A stretch of DNA of 8,240 nucleotides from positions 1-8,240 of the forward strand of contig CASEKZ010000066.1 in assembly GCA_949288625.1 (NCBI GenBank). The letters run 5' to 3'. Positions 5,815-8,240 of the stretch are shown here, piece after piece. The notes under the pieces were generated by a model that was not told the origin of the DNA, did no database searches, and saw only the letters and a list, made by a program, of their open reading frames with translations. The number at the start of each line of letters is the position of its first letter. The first letter of the stretch is position 1. A program made the position numbers and the translations under genes. This DNA comes from an uncultured bacterium. Lineage in GTDB: Bacteria; Bacillota_I; Bacilli_A; RF39; UBA660.

Positions 5815-5851
5815 AATATATAAAAATGTAAATGTAAGTGGAGTAATAGTA

Positions 5852-6448
5852 ATGCTCGATATGCAAAAATTTATAGATAAAGCAATATATTTATCATTAA
5901 GTGAATTTAATCGAAAATTCGATGAGTTATGGGAAAATATGACAGAGTCATTTAAAAAGTTTGAATGTTTACAAATATATGATGAACCTGGTGAATGCCC
6001 TATATATGATTTGATAAACAAAGATCACAATTTATTTTCTAAAAAACTAAAACAAAATAAAATTTTAGATAAACCATTTTATATATCAGCACTAAGTAAG
6101 GGTATAAGCATGAAAAAATTACACCTAATAGAATTTCCTATATCAGATTATATAAAATATGAATACTATAGTTATTATCTTAGTAACTATTTAGGAGAAT
6201 TTATTAAATATAATGATATAAAAAAGTATAACAATATCCAATTAAAAGACTTTGTAATATTTGATAATAAATAGTTATTGATCCATGATTACGAAAAAGA
6301 AGGACGTATTAAGGGAGCTTGGTATTTAACAGAAGAAACTACAAACTTACAAGAATTAGTAACATGGTATGATGCCTCATTTAGAAAAGTAAAATACTTT
6401 CAAGGTATTATGAAGCCAGATAAAAATATTCTTGATTTAATTTTATAA
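5852..6448 (+). pseudogene. DUF6879-like protein interrupted by an in-frame TAG
   Basis: The first 140 codons end at TAG 6272-6274, but the same frame continues for 57 codons to TAA at 6446-6448, with clearly protein-like sequence (YEKEGRIKGAWYLTEET). Joined, the roughly 198-residue product follows the layout I remember for DUF6879, an uncharacterised family known mostly from actinomycetes: an N-terminal FKKFECLQIYDEPGE block, a central FPISDYIKYEYY block, DFVIFDN, then HDYEKEGRIKGAW and a closing WYDASFRKVKYF. The stop falls between DFVIFDNK and LLIHDYE, in the middle of the conserved domain. AGTGGAG at 5837-5843 supports the start. No ribosome binding site is seen for the C-terminal part. 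TAG serves as a stop for the neighbouring small peptide, so a nonsense mutation is more likely than recoding. Function unknown; the family name is from memory. Confidence 0.65.
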
Positions 6449-6466
6449 ATATATTAATAATTTAAT

Positions 6467-6514
6467 CCAAGTTAATTTTGAGTCTCTTCATGTACTTGGG
6501 GCCTTTTATTTTTT
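6467..6514 (+). terminator. Weak or degenerate terminator after the DUF6879-like gene
   Basis: CCAAGT (6467-6472) can pair with ACTTGG (6494-6499); the sequence then runs through GGCC into a long T-rich tract ending at 6514. Stem pairing is short and the loop is 21 nt, so this is a tentative call based mainly on position between two transcription units. Confidence 0.35.
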
Positions 6515-6541
6515 AAGATAGATTTATAAAATATTTAATAC

Positions 6542-6556
6542 AAAATATGATATAAT
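6542..6556 (+). promoter_or_regulatory. Extended -10 promoter of the metallophosphoesterase gene
   Basis: TATAAT at 6551-6556 with TG at 6548-6549 reproduces the first promoter of the window over 15 nt. No good -35 is seen at the expected distance (6528-6533 reads AAAATA), so recognition would rest on the extended -10. It probably drives the metallophosphoesterase, GNAT and Maf genes together. Confidence 0.65.
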
Positions 6557-6582
6557 TTTTTTATAAGTTAAGGTGTGATACT

Positions 6583-7368
6583 ATGAATCAAGAAGAATTA
6601 GAAATTAACGTTTTAGCACTTGGTGATATTGTTGGTGAGGCTGCTTTAAACTATTTAGAAGAAAACCTTAGTAAAATAAAAAAAGATTATAATGTTCATT
6701 TTGTGATTGCTAATGGTGAAAACGTTGCAAACGCAAGAGGAATTACAAAGAAGTTATTTTATAGAATTTTAAATTGTGGTGTTGATGTAGTTACAATGGG
6801 TAATAATACATATTCAAATAAAGAAATTTATGATATTAATGATAAAAGATTATTAGTTCCAGTAAATTATGATGAAAATACGCGCAAAAAAGGTTATGGA
6901 ATTTATAATTTCGGTGGCACAAAAATTCTTGTTTGTAACGTATTAGGAAAGAGATTAGGAGCAAGTTTAAATGGGTTTAAAGTCATTAGTGATGTAATTA
7001 ATAATACCAGTGATGATGTTAAAATAAGAATAATTGATTTTCATTCTGTATATTGTAATGAAAAACGTTCTATGGCACATATGCTAAAAGATAAAATAAG
7101 CGCTTTGTATGGCACTCATACACACGTTCAAACAAGCGATGATAAAATTTTATATAATAAATTAGGCTATATAACCGATATAGGAATGTGTGGACCAATA
7201 AATTCTGCAATTGGTTATGATTTGGATTTTGAGGTAAAAAGATACCTAGAAGAGTTGGACAGCGATTCTATTTTATCAAGTGATAATAAATGCAGTATAA
7301 ACGGTGTGTTATTTAAAATAGATGTTAAAACTGGTAAAACAAAAGAAGTAAAAAGAATTATTTATTAA
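6583..7368 (+). CDS. ymdB: YmdB-family (TIGR00282) metallophosphoesterase
   Basis: Cytoplasmic dinuclear-metal phosphoesterase; B. subtilis YmdB hydrolyses 2',3'-cyclic nucleotides and influences biofilm versus motility decisions. The 261-residue length matches the family. Ligand motifs appear in order: GDIVG with Asp15, NGEN with Glu46 and Asn47, GNN with Asn74, DFH with His154, and GTHTHVQT with His179 and His181, followed by ITDIGMCGP. The family usually has GNHT, where the His is the proposed catalytic proton donor; here that position is Asn75. All metal ligands seem kept, so the protein may bind metals yet have altered activity. AAGGTG at 6570-6575 lies 7 nt before the ATG. It heads a unit with the GNAT and Maf genes. 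The call to family is firm, the exact substrate is not. Confidence 0.88.
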   Translation: MNQEELEINVLALGDIVGEAALNYLEENLSKIKKDYNVHFVIANGENVANARGITKKLFYRILNCGVDVVTMGNNTYSNKEIYDINDKRLLVPVNYDENTRKKGYGIYNFGGTKILVCNVLGKRLGASLNGFKVISDVINNTSDDVKIRIIDFHSVYCNEKRSMAHMLKDKISALYGTHTHVQTSDDKILYNKLGYITDIGMCGPINSAIGYDLDFEVKRYLEELDSDSILSSDNKCSINGVLFKIDVKTGKTKEVKRIIY

Positions 7369-7384
7369 ATAGGAGATAATTAAA

Positions 7385-7933
7385 ATGAATTTAATGTATG
7401 CTAGTTATCCAAAACACAAACATAAAATAAAAGAAATATATTTTGATTCTTTTCCCAAAAATGAAAGGTTTCCTTATTTAATTTTAAAATATACTGTAAA
7501 AGAAAAAAACGTAGTGTTAAACTCGGTTGCATTAAAAAATGTAATAATTGGTATCTATTACGTTGTAAAATGTGATGATTTATGTTATTTGATGTATTTT
7601 GCAATTGATAAAGAATTTAGAAATAAAGGTTATGGATCTAGAGTGTTAAATGATTTAAAAAGAAAATATAAAAATATATTTTTAAGTATTGAAAAGAAAG
7701 ACGATGATTTAGCCTTTAGAAGAAAAAAAATTTATTTAAGAAATGGTTTTTTTGAAACTGGAAAATATTATCTAGATAATGGCGTTATGTATGAAGTTTT
7801 ATGTACAAATAAAAATATTGAAATAACAAGTGATATATTAAAAAAAAGATATAGTAACATGTCTAATTCAAAGTTAATTAAGTATATAATAGGAAAAACA
7901 TTTAATATGAATAATATTAAAATAGTAAAGTAA
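7385..7933 (+). CDS. GNAT-family N-acetyltransferase
   Basis: Predicted acetyl-CoA-dependent acyltransferase of 182 residues; substrate unknown. Residues about 1-135 form the GNAT fold: a beta strand LMYFAIDKEF leads into the acetyl-CoA pyrophosphate-binding loop RNKGYG at 79-84, followed by the helix SRVLNDLKRKY. IFLSIE and a YLRNGFFETGKYY block further on match GNAT motif B, where the side chain enters the active site. Residues after about 140 form a lysine- and asparagine-rich tail beyond the core domain. AGGAGAT at 7371-7377 sits 7 nt before the ATG, and the gene begins 16 nt after the preceding stop, so it is cotranscribed. No signal peptide is seen. A RimI-like protein acetylase or a small-molecule acetylase are both possible. 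Confidence 0.85.
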   Translation: MNLMYASYPKHKHKIKEIYFDSFPKNERFPYLILKYTVKEKNVVLNSVALKNVIIGIYYVVKCDDLCYLMYFAIDKEFRNKGYGSRVLNDLKRKYKNIFLSIEKKDDDLAFRRKKIYLRNGFFETGKYYLDNGVMYEVLCTNKNIEITSDILKKRYSNMSNSKLIKYIIGKTFNMNNIKIVK

Positions 7934-7979
7934 AATTAAGATATCTTTTATTTTTAAGTTCTTATAAAGGAGGTATAAA

Positions 7980-8240
7980 GTGAAAATAATTTTAGCATCT
8001 TCTTCTAAGCAAAGACAAGATATATTTAAAATGATAGGTTTAAAATATGAGGTTGTAACTAGTAGTAAAGATGAGTATAGTACTGAAAAAGAGCCTGATA
8101 AATATGTTTGTGAGCTTTCTTTTAATAAAGCTAAAGATGTATCTTTTAAAATTAAAGATAAAGCAATTATAATAGCGGCTGATACAATCATTTATTTTAA
8201 TGGTAAGATATATGAAAAACCTAAAAATAAAAAAGAAGCC
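7980..8240 (+). CDS. maf: Maf-family nucleoside triphosphate pyrophosphatase, 3' end outside window
   Basis: Maf proteins hydrolyse non-canonical or modified nucleoside triphosphates (dTTP/UTP or m7GTP, depending on subfamily) to monophosphate and pyrophosphate and affect septum formation. The gene starts with GTG, preceded at 5 nt by an excellent AAAGGAGGT (7966-7974). The 87 visible codons open with MKIILASSSKQRQDIFKMIG, the Maf N-terminus (usually SxSPRR), followed by KYVCELSFNKAKDV and the catalytic-loop AADT near residues 67-70, then a GKIYEKPKNKKEA block typical of the family. About half of the usual ~190 residues are missing beyond the window edge. The subfamily cannot be decided. It probably shares a transcript with ymdB and the GNAT gene; no clear promoter lies in 7934-7979. 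Confidence 0.9.
   Translation, partial: MKIILASSSKQRQDIFKMIGLKYEVVTSSKDEYSTEKEPDKYVCELSFNKAKDVSFKIKDKAIIIAADTIIYFNGKIYEKPKNKKEA

Noticed and set aside
5797..6021. Minus-strand frame of 74 codons opposite the DUF6879-like gene
   Set aside because: Antisense to sequence with clear family-like protein content; no start signals of its own.
6272..6274. Genetic-code change with TAG read as an amino acid
   Set aside because: The neighbouring small peptide ends at TAG just before a terminator; one interrupted gene is better explained by a nonsense mutation.
7938..7954. Terminator between the GNAT and Maf genes (AAGATATCTT followed by T-rich sequence)
   Set aside because: The palindrome has no loop and cannot form a stable hairpin; the T-rich run alone is common in this DNA.
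7874..8191. Minus-strand frame of 105 codons opposite the Maf gene
   Set aside because: Hydrophobic antisense shadow of the GTG-started maf reading frame, which has clear family motifs and an excellent ribosome binding site.

Overview
The window looks like a chromosome segment of a very AT-rich Gram-positive bacterium (Bacillota or a Mollicutes-like relative). The evidence is the A+T-rich codon use, strong AAAGGAG-type Shine-Dalgarno sites, extended -10 promoters (TGATATAAT) and the Firmicutes-like order rimM-trmD-rplS-lepB. The genetic code is standard: rimM ends at a TGA that overlaps the trmD start as ATGA, and tryptophan is TGG. I cannot name a species. It may be an uncultured gut Bacilli lineage, but that is inference.

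Region 1 (about 45-4205) is one tightly packed operon behind an extended -10 promoter. It encodes a YgjP/SprT-like zinc metallopeptidase, a TrmH/SpoU-family rRNA or tRNA 2'-O-methyltransferase, RimM (30S maturation), TrmD (tRNA m1G37 methyltransferase) carrying an unusual C-terminal extension of about 170 residues, and an unrecognised 353-residue protein that starts directly after the trmD stop. Region 2 (4209-5240) has its own promoter, a short structured leader resembling the L19 autoregulatory leader, rplS, a hairpin terminator, lepB (type I signal peptidase) and a second terminator. Regions 1 and 2 together form a translation and tRNA/rRNA-modification block.

Region 3 (about 5244-6514) looks like an accessory islet. 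It opens with an 18-bp palindrome that contains the -35 box of a strong promoter. A leader of about 300 nt follows, with mutually exclusive hairpins, then a 55-residue hydrophobic peptide and a terminator. It ends with a DUF6879-like gene broken by an in-frame TAG, whose conserved C-terminal third continues in the same frame beyond the stop. The small-peptide locus has some hallmarks of a structured type I toxin or small membrane-protein locus, but this is not proven. The islet is the least explained part of the window.

Region 4 (6542-8240) returns to ordinary chromosome: an extended -10 promoter, a YmdB-type metallophosphoesterase with an apparent His-to-Asn change at an active-site position, a GNAT acetyltransferase, and the start of a Maf-family nucleotide pyrophosphatase that uses GTG and runs off the window. 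The genes are close together and all on the + strand. I saw no tRNA, rRNA, CRISPR array or recognisable transposase.
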